Origin: Delphinus delphis
Lineage: Eukaryota; Chordata; Mammalia; Artiodactyla; Delphinidae
DNA length: 64,000 bases
NCBI RefSeq assembly: GCF_949987515.2
Contig: NC_082701.1
Span: forward strand, 34,179,755 to 34,243,754
Direction of reading: 5' to 3'
In this document: one piece after another, positions 1-12,560 of the stretch
How the letters are laid out: every line of letters starts with the position of its first letter
How positions within the stretch are numbered: the first letter of the stretch is position 1
Program-made: the position numbers and the translations under genes
The notes under the pieces: generated by a model
Database searches by the model: none
Seen by the model: the letters and a program-made list of their open reading frames with translations, nothing else
Told to the model about the DNA's origin: nothing

Positions 1-420
1 TTCTTACTTTTCTTATTTTCTGCCCCAATCTTAGAATCAGCCACTTCTCCAAAATCTTGGCTACTTTTTTAGAGAATAGCATTGGACATCAAGATCTTGA
101 CTCTAGGTATGCTTGTTGCTGCTAAAGAGTCATTGTTTCTAGACTCTCTCAGCTGACAGAGAAAGGAAATATATATATATGTTTGTGTACTAACTGGTAT
201 ATATGCATATATTTGTAGATATCTCTATATGTAACCATCTATAACTATGTTAACTAAACATGAGCTCATATTGATGTCTCAATCTCTGATCCATTAACAC
301 ATGGATTATTCTTGCCTTTCCCCCTTGCTTTTCTGTAATCCCTGACTCTGACACTGATAATCTGAATCTTTTCATCTGCTAACCATTTACTTGTTTAATT
401 CTAGTGTACACATATAGCAG
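1..420 (-). mobile_element. Probable ancient LINE 3' region
   Basis: An AT-rich stretch with a short (TA)n run near 170-180. The wording resembles the untranslated 3' end of old L1M-type LINEs read on the minus strand. It precedes an endonuclease-region relic, which would fit an old, internally deleted minus-strand LINE. No open frame or poly(T) boundary is visible. The assignment rests on resemblance only. Confidence 0.35.
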
Positions 421-519
421 TTTCTCTGGGAACCAATTTTATCAATTAGAATATAATGCTCACTACAACTCCTTTTTAAATTAGACTTACAGACTACATT
501 ATTTTCCTGCCTGATTGAT

Positions 520-1130
520 CTGTCAATTACTGATTGGCACAGGACTGTTGATGTCTCCAACTATAATAGTGTGTTTTTCCATTTCTAATAGAACTCCTTC
601 AGTTCTATTAGTTTTTACTTCACATATTTTGAGATTCTATTGTTAGGAGGATGACTGTTTAGGACTGTTATGTCTTCTTATAAAATTGACCCCTTTATAA
701 TATGTATTTATAATATGTATTTATACATATTTATATGTATATATACATATTTATACATATGTCTTCTTATAAAATTGACCCCTTTATAATATGTATTTAT
801 AATATAATACTCCTCTTTATCCCTAATACACTCCCTTGTTCTAAAGTATGCTTTGTCTGAAATCACCAATCTTTTAATTAGTGTTTGCATGGTGTAGCTT
901 TCTCCAGCCTTTTTACATTTAATGTTTTTGAGTCACTATATTAAAATGGGTTTGGTATGGACAATATACAGTTGATGTTTTTTTTAAAATTCAGTCTGAC
1001 AATCTCTGATCTGGTGATTTTAAACCATTTACATTTAAAGACATTCCAGAAATTGATATAGATATATTAATATCCATCATATATTTAACTGTTTTGTGGT
1101 TAACTTAAATGCATATATAACTGCATTTAT
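520..1130 (-). mobile_element. Ancient L1 ORF2 endonuclease-region fragment with internal tandem duplication
   Basis: Read on the minus strand, this matches the L1 endonuclease segment seen in better copies of this window (near 9100-9480 and 36000-36400). Landmarks are the plus-strand phrases gatgtctccaactataata, tctgacaatctctgatctgg and taaaccatttacattt. No frame stays open. A unit starting tgtcttcttataaaattgac occurs at 671 and again at 760, so about 89 bp was duplicated locally. It is an old L1M-like relic. Confidence 0.6.
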
Positions 1131-3114
1131 TGATTGTTTCTTTTTATTTCTGTTTTTCCCCTGGAGTCAAAAAACACCAAAATCCACCTGGATAAGATTG
1201 AGAAATTAGATTAATTTCTTTGGCTCAGGTGAGTTTGTGTTGTTTTCATCTCTTGATGGAAAAGTGTCATTCAATCATACTTTCTCTTTCATTTATGATG
1301 TGCAGAGGATAGGAGCAATATAGTGTTATTTGAAAGTGGACTTAGGTTAGGTAAAGATTTATATTGTTAACTTTAGAACAATCACTAAAATTTTTTAAGA
1401 GAAGTATAATTGACATACTGAGAGGAGATAAAATGAAATAGTATAAAATGTTCAATTAAAACCAGAGAAGTTGTGTTGTTTTCATGGTGGTCATATCCTC
1501 ATCCATATTAAAATACAGTTGAATTAATTTACATATTTGATAGTTGGAAAACTCAGATCCCCAAAGAATGCGAAGTGACTTCTCAGCTGCAATCTTTAGA
1601 CCACCCAAAGGGAAGTCCTTCAGGATCATTCACTTTTAGTAGGCAAACGTTTTATTTGCTCCCAGACCCTGAGGCTGTGCAGCTTCTCTATCAAGGACAG
1701 GCAGAACAGAAACTAGAAAGGGTAGATTAAAGAAAAAGGGAAAAGTTAATAGAAGTTACCAATGTAATTGATAAAAATGAGATTGAAATGTTTTCAGGAT
1801 TTCCATTATGCCAAAAAGATAGAAAAGTTCAGCTATTATTTTATTTCCTGCTGTGATCTGAAATAAAAAGGTTAAAAGTGACCTTCACTAAATTGGGATA
1901 GTTTTGTTTTGCCACTGGGAATACTAAAAAAATTTAACAACATGTCTTGATTTCATGTTGTTTGAAATACATCAGGCAAAGAAAATTAGGTAAACCATAC
2001 AAGCTGAGATATTTGTAGATTGTTTTATAGGCTAACATTTGCCAACTGTCTATGGTGTAGAAAGCATGAGATGGGTGTGTCGATTTCCCACAGGGTCTGT
2101 TTTATTGGAAGCCATTGCTCTACATACTCAGAATGTCTGTTCTTGAACTCCTTGGCCTTTTCATGTCCAATGACATGATACTGGCTCATTCTTAAGAGTG
2201 GTTCACGGTGATGCAGCCAGAGAGCTGAGGTTCTATCCCTGGAACATTGTGCTTGCTCCTCTACTTCTCAGGCAGCATCCACTGGTGTATTTCATGAATG
2301 GCAACATTAGCATTCCTCTCACCCTGCTCTGGTGTCTTGTTGAAACTTTTCAGAGACTTATTTCCAGTAGCAGTTTAGAATTTTCCCTATTACACTGATT
2401 AATTTATTTCATCTAGAACTTTGAAAATGGATAAATCAAAACTGTGAGCTTTGAGCCCCACTTGGTATAAGAAAGAACCTATTTTTAAAAAATATTGCAT
2501 ATGTTTTTATATCTGACTTCACATATTTTCTAATCAAGAAAGAACACTCAAAGACTTATATGGAATATGAAAGGGCCCCATTACATCACACCAATTAACA
2601 CTATTTACAAAATTCTTTCTAACTATTTTGGCAAAAATTTTTATTACAAGGGAGAAAATTTACCTACATATCTCCCTAAGCTAAGTGTTCTCTCTCTCAC
2701 TCTTCCTCCCCTTCTTTCTTCTCTCCGTCACTCTCCTTTCTATGCTCTTCAACATTATTCTATTGTTTATAAGAGCTAAACATCTTCGCTGTCTTGATTT
2801 TTTTCCTAGATCTCATTTATATATCATTTAGGCAGCAGTTATATAGGTTATATGGTTATATGTTGTCAATATGGAGCTTAGTTTAAGGTGGTGATTCCAG
2901 GTCTTATTTTCTTGAATTCTGTTTAACAGAATTAAGTTAGACAGTTAAGTGCATTAACAGATGCACTTGTTATATTCTCTCTACCCAGCATTCTTTGAAC
3001 ACTATTCCTATATTTGGAGTATTTCCAGTCAAATTCAATCTTTCAGGTTTCATTAAGTTCCTTTGTATCTAGTTCCCAAGCATATGTCTTAGACTTCACC
3101 TGCTGATGCCTGCC
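1131..3114. other. No recognised feature
   Basis: AT-rich sequence with scattered A- and T-runs and stop codons in all frames. The open frames at 2198-2398 and 2567-2779 are short, with no recognisable protein similarity. No repeat family could be named. Very old, unrecognisable repeats may be present. Confidence 0.5.
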
Positions 3115-3262
3115 TGCTGTGGATTGAATTGTGTCCTCTTCAAATCCGCATGTGGAAGCCCTAATCCCCAATGTGACTGTATTTGGAGATATAGTCTTTA
3201 AAAAGTAATTAAAGTTAAGTGAAGTCATGAGGGTGGGGCCCTAATCCTCCAGGACTGGTGGC
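3115..3262 (+). mobile_element. MaLR-type LTR fragment (MLT1/MST group)
   Basis: It opens tgctgtggattgaattgtgt and runs through gaagccctaatccccaatgt, gactgtatttggagatatag and ggtggggccctaatcc. That is the characteristic beginning of MaLR (ERVL-MaLR) LTRs. Only about 150 bp remains, so the 3' part is lost or too diverged. No internal retroviral sequence follows. Confidence 0.85.
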
Positions 3263-3610
3263 CTATTAGTTTTCTCATCTCTTTTTTTTATTGATTAGTG
3301 TGTCATTTTGATATATTAACAAAACTTGTCTTTTGTCTGTAATAGGTGTTTCAAACTTTTTTTTTCAAGTTTATTGTTTGCCTTTTAATTCTTTAGTGTT
3401 TATTCAGAAATTTTCTCTTTTTATAGCATAAACATTCAACTCTTTCCTTTAATGTTTCAATATTTTTTTGCATGCTCTGAAAAACTTCATTCTTGAAGAT
3501 TTTAAAATTATTTTTTAAAATGTTTTATAGAACTTTTAAATTATTATTTTTATATTTAAATTGTGATTCATGATGGATTCAGAAAAAAACAGATGCAGGA
3601 TTTTACTTTT
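3263..3610 (-). mobile_element. Probable ancient L1 ORF2 3' fragment
   Basis: Read on the minus strand, this T-rich stretch resembles the L1 ORF2 C-terminal region. Landmarks are phrases such as ttgccttttaattctttag and gcataaacattcaactcttt. Divergence is high, no frame remains, and its borders are not sharp. Confidence 0.4.
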
Positions 3611-3979
3611 ACTAATGATTGAATAATTGTCCCATGTATTGAATAATCTGTTTTTCCCCCACCAATGTAAAATGCCACATCTATCGCATTCATTTTCCTT
3701 AAGTTTTTATGCCCATTTTGGACATCCATTCCACTATGTTGATCCATCTGTTTAATCCTGTGCCTGTAGCTTCTCTGAGTGTTTCTCTTACTTTTTAACT
3801 CTAAAAGCACCAGACTTTTCCTCAGAACAATGTTTCCCTGAAGCACTCTGAAGTGCTTTTCTGTCCCATGCTCCTCATGTCACAGAGCTAGGGGGTAGAA
3901 TGTTTTCATGCTCCTCATTACTGCTTCCAGATTATTCTCCACTTTTTTCCTCTCTAAAGATACCCACATTTAAGTCTGA

Positions 3980-5235
3980 AGTCTTCAAACTGATCTTTGA
4001 GTCACTCTCATTCAATCTTTGAAGATCTTAATTCTCTCTCCCTGTTGGTTTTATTATAATCTTGGTGACTTCCATATCTATGTAGATGATCTCTGTGTCT
4101 GAACTTTCTCTTCTCTAGTGAGCTTATCCCACTAATTCCCACAATCATGTACTGGTCCTCTTTGTTTCCACACTAGCAACATTCTTTAATCCTCACTTCT
4201 CAGTTTCTGGGTTCCTTTCCTCCAGTGGTCTTCTTTTGCAAGTACATAAGTCAGTATCTCCACAGCCATGTGCTAGCCTTGTTAGTACCAGTATTACTGA
4301 CCTCTTCATTAGCTCAATTTAAACATTCCACTCTTCAACTAGCACCTGCTATTTTTCTAGCTCACTCCCTCTAGTCCTCCATCACTAACACTCCTTCACA
4401 CACTTGTGCTTAAAACCCATCAGTCATACCACCTTTTTACTGTCTCTCACCCTACTCCATACTGCATCTTCTTACCCAAATATTGGAATCTCTCCCTTGC
4501 AAACATTCTCTCTCTTTATGATACTAACTTGCTAAACTGATTAACTCCAACTCTCCATGGATTCTGCCCCTGCACAGGATTGAACCCAGCTGGAGAAAGC
4601 ACATAGCCATTCTAACCATTAAAATTTCTCCTTTTTAAATTCACAATTGTGGTTTCATGTAGGCTTTTAATACTGCCTAGCAGACAGACTATATTTCCTT
4701 GGTCTATTCAGTCTCTCACTCCCCTAGATGACCATTTCATTCATTTTTTTCTCTCCTCAAATCCCCCCAAGACCTTTTCCTACATCCTCATTCTCAGCTA
4801 AGAACCTTGTTTCATATTTCACTGAGAAAACAGAAGCAGCCAAAAGGAAATTCCCAAGCTTCCACCTCCTCCTCAGTTCAGCTGCCTGCACAATTTCCTT
4901 TGCTTTCTCTTCTGGTTCTATGGATTTCCATCCATGTTCCTAATCAAAGCCAAGTCCTCAACTTGTGTGCACCCTTTGTTCATTCCTTCCTAGTGTCCCT
5001 TATTAGTTTCAGTTAATTTCCTCAGTCTCTAAGTATTTTAGTGCCCATGGCTATAATTTTAGGATCTCTTTTCTATTTTTCTATCCACAATCACCATTTG
5101 GTGATCTCACCTGATTTCTTGGCTTTTAATATTATCTACTTTTGCATGACTCCCAAATTGACTCCAACCCATAACTTTCTTCCAGACATCAGATTTGTAT
5201 ATCCAACTATCTCTATGAGGATAGATGTTTTAGAC
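3980..5235 (+). mobile_element. Ancient CR1-like (L3/L2-type) LINE relic, plus strand
   Basis: Near 4058-4090 the plus strand reads Leu-Gly-Asp-Phe-His-Ile-Tyr-Val-Asp-Asp. This fits the GDFN-type core of a non-LTR retrotransposon endonuclease. Downstream, 4720-4960 is a C/T-rich coding-like stretch of the type linking endonuclease and reverse transcriptase in CR1 LINEs. Text near 5125-5165 resembles the region around the reverse transcriptase YADD box, but degenerate. The endonuclease-to-YADD spacing is shorter than a full element, so internal loss is likely. There are many stops. Family choice (L3 versus L2) is uncertain. Confidence 0.5.
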
Positions 5236-5239
5236 TGAT

Positions 5240-5285
5240 ACATCCTCTGAAATTCATGTGTTGAAGCCCTAATCCCTTTGTTACC
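5240..5285 (+). mobile_element. Short MaLR-like LTR fragment
   Basis: The phrases atacatcctctgaaattcat and gtgttgaagccctaatccc match the start of MLT1/MST LTRs and parallel the copy at 3115. Fewer than 50 bp are recognisable, so it could be the surviving end of a longer decayed LTR. Confidence 0.55.
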
Positions 5286-6479
5286 TACTCTATTGGCTGA
5301 GGCATGTCTGTAGAATTCTAGGAATTTCGTGATCCACCATTTGAAAGTCATAACTGTAATCAGTAAAGGATTTTTGACTAGGTGAGGAAGACAGCTTAGT
5401 CTCCTAGAACTTTCAAAACTTACCAATACTAAAATGCTTATATTTTAAAAATAAACTTAGTTTTCATTATTTAGTGACTGAATGCCATCTCTTGCTGAGA
5501 CGAGTACTAGAGTTTGGCAAATTATTTTACATGGACTTTCTCAATTCACTTTCCTAGGATTCTGGGAGAGTTAGAAACTATTGAAGGGTATTAAGCCTTT
5601 AAGTTAACTCCAAGATATGGCCAAGTGACAAAAACTTTATATACCACCTATTTTTTAAAAAATAATGTCTAATTCTATTCCACTCTATTTATATCCAAAA
5701 TAGAGAAAGCTTCAGGGAAAAGTGTCAAACCACAGTATAAAGCCAACTCAAGTAGTTACAAAGAAAAGGGTTTTCTGCATGTGTTGAAAGTTATTTTTGA
5801 CATCTCTATAAATAAGCTCATATCACATTTCTGTGCATTTCCTTCACTTAATAAGAATTTTAAAAGTCTATTAGCAGAGTTTGCTCTTTCATACATTATC
5901 TAAATTTCAGTTAACTTATTTTTTACTTTTAGATGAAAACTGGGTGGAAATATTGCTACTGAATTTCTACACTCATTAAAATAGTTTAAAGTGTAACTCT
6001 ATCTCTCTGAAAAAGCAACTTGTCACTAAGGTGTCTATTTGAAAATATGTTTGATTAATTTTATACAGCTGCCCAATATCAATTGTCAAGGGTGCAGACT
6101 GAAATCTACAATAAGACTGAAATCATGTAAACCAGAACATATTTGTTCTGTTTGAAATTATTAGAATTTCATGATTAGACAACATGACAGAATTATCTAG
6201 TAATGTTCCAGGAGTCTGATTGTTTCATAGAAAATAAGGAGCTAAGTAAAGAGAAACTTACAATCATAGGAGTTTCTAATGTCTGCAGTAATTTTCTAAT
6301 TTAGAGTAGAGGAGATTATTTTCATGGTGTAAGCAAATGGGTTCTGTGTGTGTTGGGGTAAACAATCCTTTCATCAATTTTAAAATAAAAAGAGAAACAA
6401 TACAGCAAAAAGATAAATGAAAGAAATGTATGCACCATCTATCTAATCACCTCAGTTACTTCATATTTTTCTCCTGTAG
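5286..6479. other. No recognised feature
   Basis: AT-rich sequence without a recognised repeat. The minus-strand frame at 5136-5426 overlaps the MaLR fragment and has no coding character. I see nothing functional. Confidence 0.5.
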
Positions 6480-7340
6480 TTAATGAGTATTTATTAAGTA
6501 CCCATCACATCTCAGGAAGTATGACAGGTGCTGGGAACATAGCAAAAATCCAGGACAGGATTTCCCTCTGCATTCATGAAGTCTAAAGGGTAAGAAAAAC
6601 ACAAAGTGAACAATTACAAGTATGATGAATGCCATCTGGGAGGTGTGTGCACAAAGATCTAATTTGGCCTATGAAGACTTCCATGAAAATTGAATTTTAC
6701 TGAAGCATGAAAAAAATGAAGCACAGAAGTCTGAGGAGAAAGGAAGAAAATATTCCAGCATTTTACCTGCAACAGGAGAGAACTTTTCTTATTACAGATA
6801 CATAGAAAGTTCCAATGTAACTGCATGGAATAAAGGGAATAAGAGTGTATGAGTTAAGCCTAGAGGAACTAACAGGAATCAGGGACTCATGTTATTTGAT
6901 CCAAATCCACAGAATAATTCTAAGTGGAGAGGGGTAAGCATGACAAGATTTGCATTTTAAAAGACCCATTTAACTGTTTGAGAAAAGAATAATGATTCCC
7001 AAAAGAGAATGGCAGTAGAGAAAGAGAGAGGTGGTTGAGTTTTGAGCTTTTTAGGAATCAGCCTCCATTAGATTTAGTAATGATTAAGCAGAGGTGAGAA
7101 GTGGAGAAGAGGACAGGTGTGAATCTTAGGTTTCTGGTGTGGGCAAGTAGGTAGGCCAATTAATGGGATGAGGAAGACAGAGGAAGAACAGATTTGGGGG
7201 CGGCTGAGAAACAAAGAATTCACATGCGTGGTTCTAAAGCTCAAATGACAATTTGAATCTGGAGATTTACATTTGGAGACCATAAGTGTTTAGATGGCAT
7301 GGAAAATAGTGAGAGGGGATAAGATTGCCTGGGGAAGAGA
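6480..7340. mobile_element. Ancient dispersed mammalian repeat, family unassigned
   Basis: It begins like a widespread old repeat (gagtatttattaagtaccca, then caggtgctgggaacatagca) and keeps that repeat's later landmarks: gacaagatttgcattttaaa near 6941, and gaagtggagaagaggacagg near 7096, followed by cttaggtttctggtgtggg. The order over about 850 bp matches one old copy. I recognise the text pattern as a common mammalian interspersed repeat but cannot name the family. Confidence 0.5.
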
Positions 7341-7779
7341 AAAATGAAATGCAGAAGTGTGTGGGGTTTTTCAAAAGTATGGTGGGGATAAGTAGTATGA
7401 AAGCCTGAGGTAAGAAACAGTTGTGGGAAAGGGGAGCTTTATGTAGAGGATATCGAGACTAGGAATTGAGAAATGTTGGTAAATGAAACTATGTAGAGGG
7501 GTTTATTTTTGTGCTTTCCTCAGGAAAATGATGACTGTAATATCTAGCTTTTTTATATATTCTCCTCTGACATTATAAATTCATGTTTACTGTCAAGTAG
7601 CTGAAATAACCTCTAAAGTTAGATGTACCTGTCGTCTTTCTTTGCATGGTAGTATGGAGAACTGAGGGTCATGATGAACGACAAGTATGAACTGCCCCAA
7701 ATGCACAACAGTTGACGTTAAAAAGATAAAAGTCACATATGCACAAAGATAATCAGGGAGTGCAATGTTAGGATCAGAC
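7341..7779. other. No recognised feature
   Basis: Mixed-composition sequence with no long frame and no named repeat. Confidence 0.45.
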
Positions 7780-8735
7780 AAGACTGAATGCAAGGTAGAG
7801 CTTTAAAGGAGACAAACTGGGGCACTTTCTGATGAACAAGCTGTAATCCACAAAGAACATATATGTGTCACAAGTCTTTATATAGCTACTAAAATACCAT
7901 CACAATACATAAAGCAAAAAAACCAAAAACAAGCAAAAGCAAAAATAGGACAAGAAATTAACATAACACATCTCTCAGCCAGCTACGGATAAAATAGACA
8001 GACAAAAAATGAATATGACTAAGGAGGATAAATAAGAGGAAAAATAAGTCAAAGATATAAATCTATATTCCAGACTCTATGAAGCTAACAGAGAATGTCC
8101 CTTCAATTTAATCAACACAGAGTGTTCATACACATGCACACACACAGACATGCACATTCATACACACATATTATTTTGCTTTTTGGGGAGATATACATGT
8201 ATATTTCTCTTTATATATGTTTATACATATGTAAATCATTGTTCTGTTTAGTTTATACATACACGTCTCTATCCTATAAAGCATAATAACTTCCAAAAGT
8301 TATTGATATGATCATAACCTATATAATAAAGGTTATATTATCTAAGCTGAGTACATTGAAACTAGAAATTACTAATAAAATAGGAAAGTAACACAAAAAC
8401 AACTACTTAGAAATATAAGGCACACAAAATAACTTGTTAAAATGTGAAATAAAGTAGTCTAAAAAGTAAAAATAATAAAAACATAAATTATGATATAAAT
8501 AATATTGTTGAAAATTGTACTCAGAAAAACTCATTTCTTAGACACTTGTGTTATTAAATAATATAATACAAAAAGAATTAATTGTTAACTGAACCTAAGT
8601 TGGAAGAAAGATTTTTAAAAACTTAAGGAAAATTAAATGAGGAAATAAAGATAAAAGAAGAGGTTAGTGAGATAGAAAACAGAAAATAAAAAGAAAAAGA
8701 CTAAATCTAAAAACTGGTTCTTTGCAGGGCATGAC
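7780..8735 (+). mobile_element. Ancient L1 ORF2 fragment (endonuclease to linker), plus strand
   Basis: A-rich plus-strand sequence with the flow of L1 ORF2. The text near 7960-8030 resembles the endonuclease region (acatctctcagccagctacg). It ends at 8708-8728 with ctaaaaactggttctttgca, a well-known L1 landmark between endonuclease and reverse transcriptase. A CA-rich segment at 8125-8170 and TA-rich sequence to 8300 interrupt it. All frames are closed. Confidence 0.6.
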
Positions 8736-9000
8736 AAACTACTTTCTGACCTATTGTAAACTGACCTATGACAATTTAATTCTTTTTAATACACAATGGT
8801 AGCTTCCAAAATAGTAAAATATGGTAGATAAAAGTAGCTTCTAAAACCTCATTACCAGTTATAGATGACAAGTCTCAGACTAAAATTTGTCATGAATATC
8901 AACATTTATTTATTTTTTAAATTTTACATGTGAAACAGAACATTTCAAACATTTTGCACTATAAATGATTTCATGTGTACTTGCTTTTATTGGGTGAAGT
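8736..9000. other. No recognised feature
   Basis: AT-rich interval between two oppositely oriented old L1 pieces; nothing recognisable. Confidence 0.4.
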
Positions 9001-10250
9001 GATCTATATATATATCTGTTATATCTAGTTGATTTATAGTGCTGTTCACATCCTCTATTTTCCTATTTAACTTTGGTATAGATATTCTATCAATTATTTA
9101 AGAAATCTCCAACTATTAATGTGAAGCTGTCTATTTTCCCCCTTCAGTTCTGTGGGTTTTGCTTCATACATTTTGGAGACCTATTGTTTGGTGCTTATGT
9201 TTGGATTATTATATCTTCTTGATGAATTGACCCTTTTATCAATATATGGTATGCTTCTTTGTCTCTTGTAAGAGATTTTTACTTGAAGTCTATTGTCTGA
9301 TATTAGTATAGCTACCCCAGCAGTCCTTTGCTTGTATTTGCATGAAGTATCATTTTCTATCCTTTCACTTTTAACCTATTTGTGTCATTGGATCTAAAAT
9401 GAGCCTCTTATAGACAAAATACAATTTTTTCAATCCAGTCTGCCAACCTCTGACATTTGATTGGAGAATTTAATCCATTTACTTTTAAAGCAATTGCTGA
9501 CAGGAAGGACTTACTTCTGCCATTTTGATATTTGTTTTCAGTATGTTACACTTTTTTTGTTCTTCATTTTCTCCATTACTCCCTTCTTTTGTGCCTTCTT
9601 TTAGGTGATTCTTTGTAGTGTACCATTTTGATTCACTCCCAATTCCTTTTGTGTATATATTTTTAGATATTTTCTTAGTGTTTTTCATGGGAATTACAGT
9701 TACCATACTAAATTTATAACAATTTATTTTTAATTGATATTATCTTTGCTTCAATAGTATACAAAACTCTTCTACAATACAGCTCTATCCCCCCTTTATA
9801 CTGTTATTGTCACAAATATATCTTTATACATTTTGTATTCATTAACATAGACTTACAATAATTGTTCCATGCATTTGTCTTTTAAATAATGTAGGAAATA
9901 GGAGGAATTGCAAATCAAAAGTATAATAATATGATTTTTATATTTGCTTATAGACTTACCTTTACTGGAGTTCTCTATTTCTTCATATGGCTTTGAATTA
10001 CTGTGTATTTCAGCCTGAATGACATTCTTTAGCATTTCTTGTAGGCCAGGGCCAGTCAGCTTTTGATGAACTCCCTCAGCTTTTGTGTATGCAGGGATTC
10101 TTGATTTCTCCTTCATTCTTCATGTATAATTTTGTTGAGTATGGAATTCTTGGTAGACAGTTTTTTGTTTGTTTGTTTTGTTTTTCCCCCATAGCACTTA
10201 AAAACAACATCATCCCACTCTCTTCTGGCCTATTCAATCTTTTGCTCTTT
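9001..10250 (-). mobile_element. Old L1 (L1M-like) minus strand: endonuclease region to ORF1 end
   Basis: Plus-strand landmarks of a reversed L1 are tatgcttctttgtctcttgt, ctaccccagcagtcctttgc, gatctaaaatgagcctctta and ccaacctctgacatttgatt (endonuclease). The ORF1/ORF2 spacer follows, then cttgtaggccagggccagtc and catcccactctcttctggcc (ORF1 3' end). All frames carry stops. The next L1 piece, from about 10250, is out of ORF2 order, so a second insertion or rearrangement is implied. Confidence 0.75.
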
Positions 10251-11220
10251 AAAAAATTAGATTGTTTGATTTTTGTTGTTTAGCTGTAGGAGTTCTTTAC
10301 ATATTTGGATATTAACCCCCCTTCAGATATATGACTTGCAAATATTTCCTCCCATTTCATAGGGTTTCTTTTCTCTGTGTTGATTGTGTCCTTTGCTGCA
10401 CAGAACTTTTAAGGATTTTTTTAGTCCAATTTATCTATTTTTCTCTTGTTACCTGTGCTTTAGATATTATATTCAGAAATCATTGCCAAATCCAATGTAA
10501 TAAACTTTCTTTTTATGTTTTTTCCTAAGAATTTTAGTTTTAGCTCTTATATTTAGGTCTTTTATCCATTTTGAGTTAAGTTTTGCATATGGTGTAAGGT
10601 AAAGATCCAACTACATTCTTTTCCTTGTAGATATCCTGTTTTCCCAGCATCATTTGTTGAAAAGACAGTCCTATTCCCGTTAAATGATCTTGGTACCCAT
10701 TTAAAAAAGCATTTGACTATATATGAGAGTTATACTTCTGGGCTCTTTATTCCTTGGTCTATATGTCTGTCTTTATGTCAATTTCAAACCTGCTTGGATT
10801 TCTGTAGCTTTGAAGTAAGTTTTGAAATCAGGAAGTGTGAAAACTCCAACTTTGCTCTTCTTTTTCAAGATTGTTTGGGCTGTTTTGGATTCCATATGGA
10901 TTTTAAAATGGATTTTTCTATTCCTGCAAAAAAAAAAATCACCTTTGAGATTTTGTTAGAGATTGCATTGAATCTATAGGTTGCTTTGGGTAGTATCGAC
11001 ATCTTAATAATATTGTCTTCCAATCCATGAGCATGAGGTGTATTTTCATTTACTTGGGTCTTATTTGATTTTTTTAGGCAACATTTTGTAATTTTCAGTG
11101 TACAAGTTTTTGCATCCTTGGTTTAGCTTATTCCTAAGTATTTTATTCTTTTTGATGGTATTGTTAAGTTTTGGTTTCTTAATGTCCTTTTTGGATTGGT
11201 CATTGTTAGTGTTTAAAAAT
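10251..11220 (-). mobile_element. Old L1 ORF2 3'-half fragment, minus strand
   Basis: Read on the minus strand this is the L1 ORF2 region after the reverse transcriptase core. Plus-strand landmarks are ctttacatatttggatatta, tccattttgagttaagtttt, cccagcatcatttgttgaaa, ggtctatatgtctgtcttta and cctaagtattttattctttt. It ends near 11215. It is 5' truncated and has a different order from the adjoining L1 at 9001-10250, so it is a separate insertion. Confidence 0.8.
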
Positions 11221-11799
11221 GAAACTGATGCTGGCCATCTTTGAAGATGATCTCTCAGGGAGGGCAATATTTTAAATATGTTGTAGCTAATCTATATGTA
11301 TTGAGTGTAACCCATCTCTCCAGGAAGAGTCCACTGTAACATTTATTGTACAGATAAATAGCTCACTAATTTTACTGGTGAAAATTCATTTCTGATATTA
11401 ATTATGTTAATTTACAAAGCTTCTGGTGTAACTGGTATATCAATAGATGAAGCACTTATAGTAATCACATTTGAAACATAGACTTCCAAAATAGTATGCT
11501 AGCTGGGTCATGAATTTATAATTAGGTCTATGGATTTTTTTCACCTTAAGTGTAACTTAGACTAATACATACATAGTATCATGCTGTCTATGTTGATGTA
11601 TATTGAAAGTAAGTTGCCAATTCTAATTAAGAAAAAAATGAGAGTAAGCAGAAACACACAGAATTAGAACTGAAAAGTGAACCATTCACAGATACAGAGA
11701 ACATTTTTAAAAATGTGAGAGAACCTTTTTATCATATTATGTAAATGAATTTAAAACTTGGGAAAAAATACTATTTTTAAAGGAAAATATATATCATCA
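11221..11799. other. No recognised feature
   Basis: AT-rich sequence without named repeats or coding frames. Confidence 0.45.
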
Positions 11800-12560
11800 A
11801 AACTGTCTTTAAGGAGTAAGAGAAAATAGGACAATAGCCATGGAAATACCTGAGAAAGTTATTGGAGAACTATCTTCTAAAATGAAAAGAAAAGAAAAAA
11901 ATGAACAACTAGCCTTATATATTTCACTGGTTAATTCTCTAGATAATTCATTAATCTGATGTGATTTGTGAGGTTTGGGGCATGGAGAAATAAGATAGAC
12001 ATTAAAATTCTTTTTATTTTTTGGAAAGCAGTCAATTTAATACAGGATGCATAAAAAGAAAAATACATATAGAATTTAATTTATTAACCTTGATGAAAAT
12101 ATTCTAAATTAATAAATAAGTTCATTGAGTCTAGCTGTAACTTAAAAGAATACTGTGGCATGACAAAACAGGGTTCATTATAAAAATATAAAACTGGTGA
12201 AAATAACAATCTATTAATTAAAAGCATAACAGAAATAAAACCTTGTGATCATTTCAAAAAGTGTCAGTCTTATGTTTAATATGAAATACTAGAAACATTT
12301 CTATTAAACTTACAAACAAGACAAGGAGCCCACAGTCACTTTTAACACAGAGTGGAAAAACTAGCTTATTTCCATAGACAAGAACACAAAATAAGAGATA
12401 TGAATAGCAGCAAAGAGGGAGTAAAACCTTTACTTTCAGCTGACAAAACCAAAGAGAATTGATTAAAATCTATTTTGAAACAATAAGTATACTGACTAGT
12501 TTGAAAGTAATATATAAAATTATTACTTCCCTATAAACAAATGTAGTTTATACCTGGAGA
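11800..12560 (+). mobile_element. Ancient L1 reverse-transcriptase-region fragment, plus strand
   Basis: A-rich plus-strand text with L1 ORF2 order. acaagacaaggagcccacag near 12315 is the decayed counterpart of the RQG region before the catalytic box. ttcagctgacaaaaccaaag near 12436 lies where the catalytic box (FADD) would be, and TATAAAATTATTACTTCCC near 12512 is further downstream. It is heavily diverged with many stops. Confidence 0.5.

Noticed and set aside
4728..5016. Overlapping plus-strand frames of about 70 codons, Ser/Phe-rich
   Set aside because: They fall in the CR1-like LINE linker and are in different frames with stops between; not a gene.
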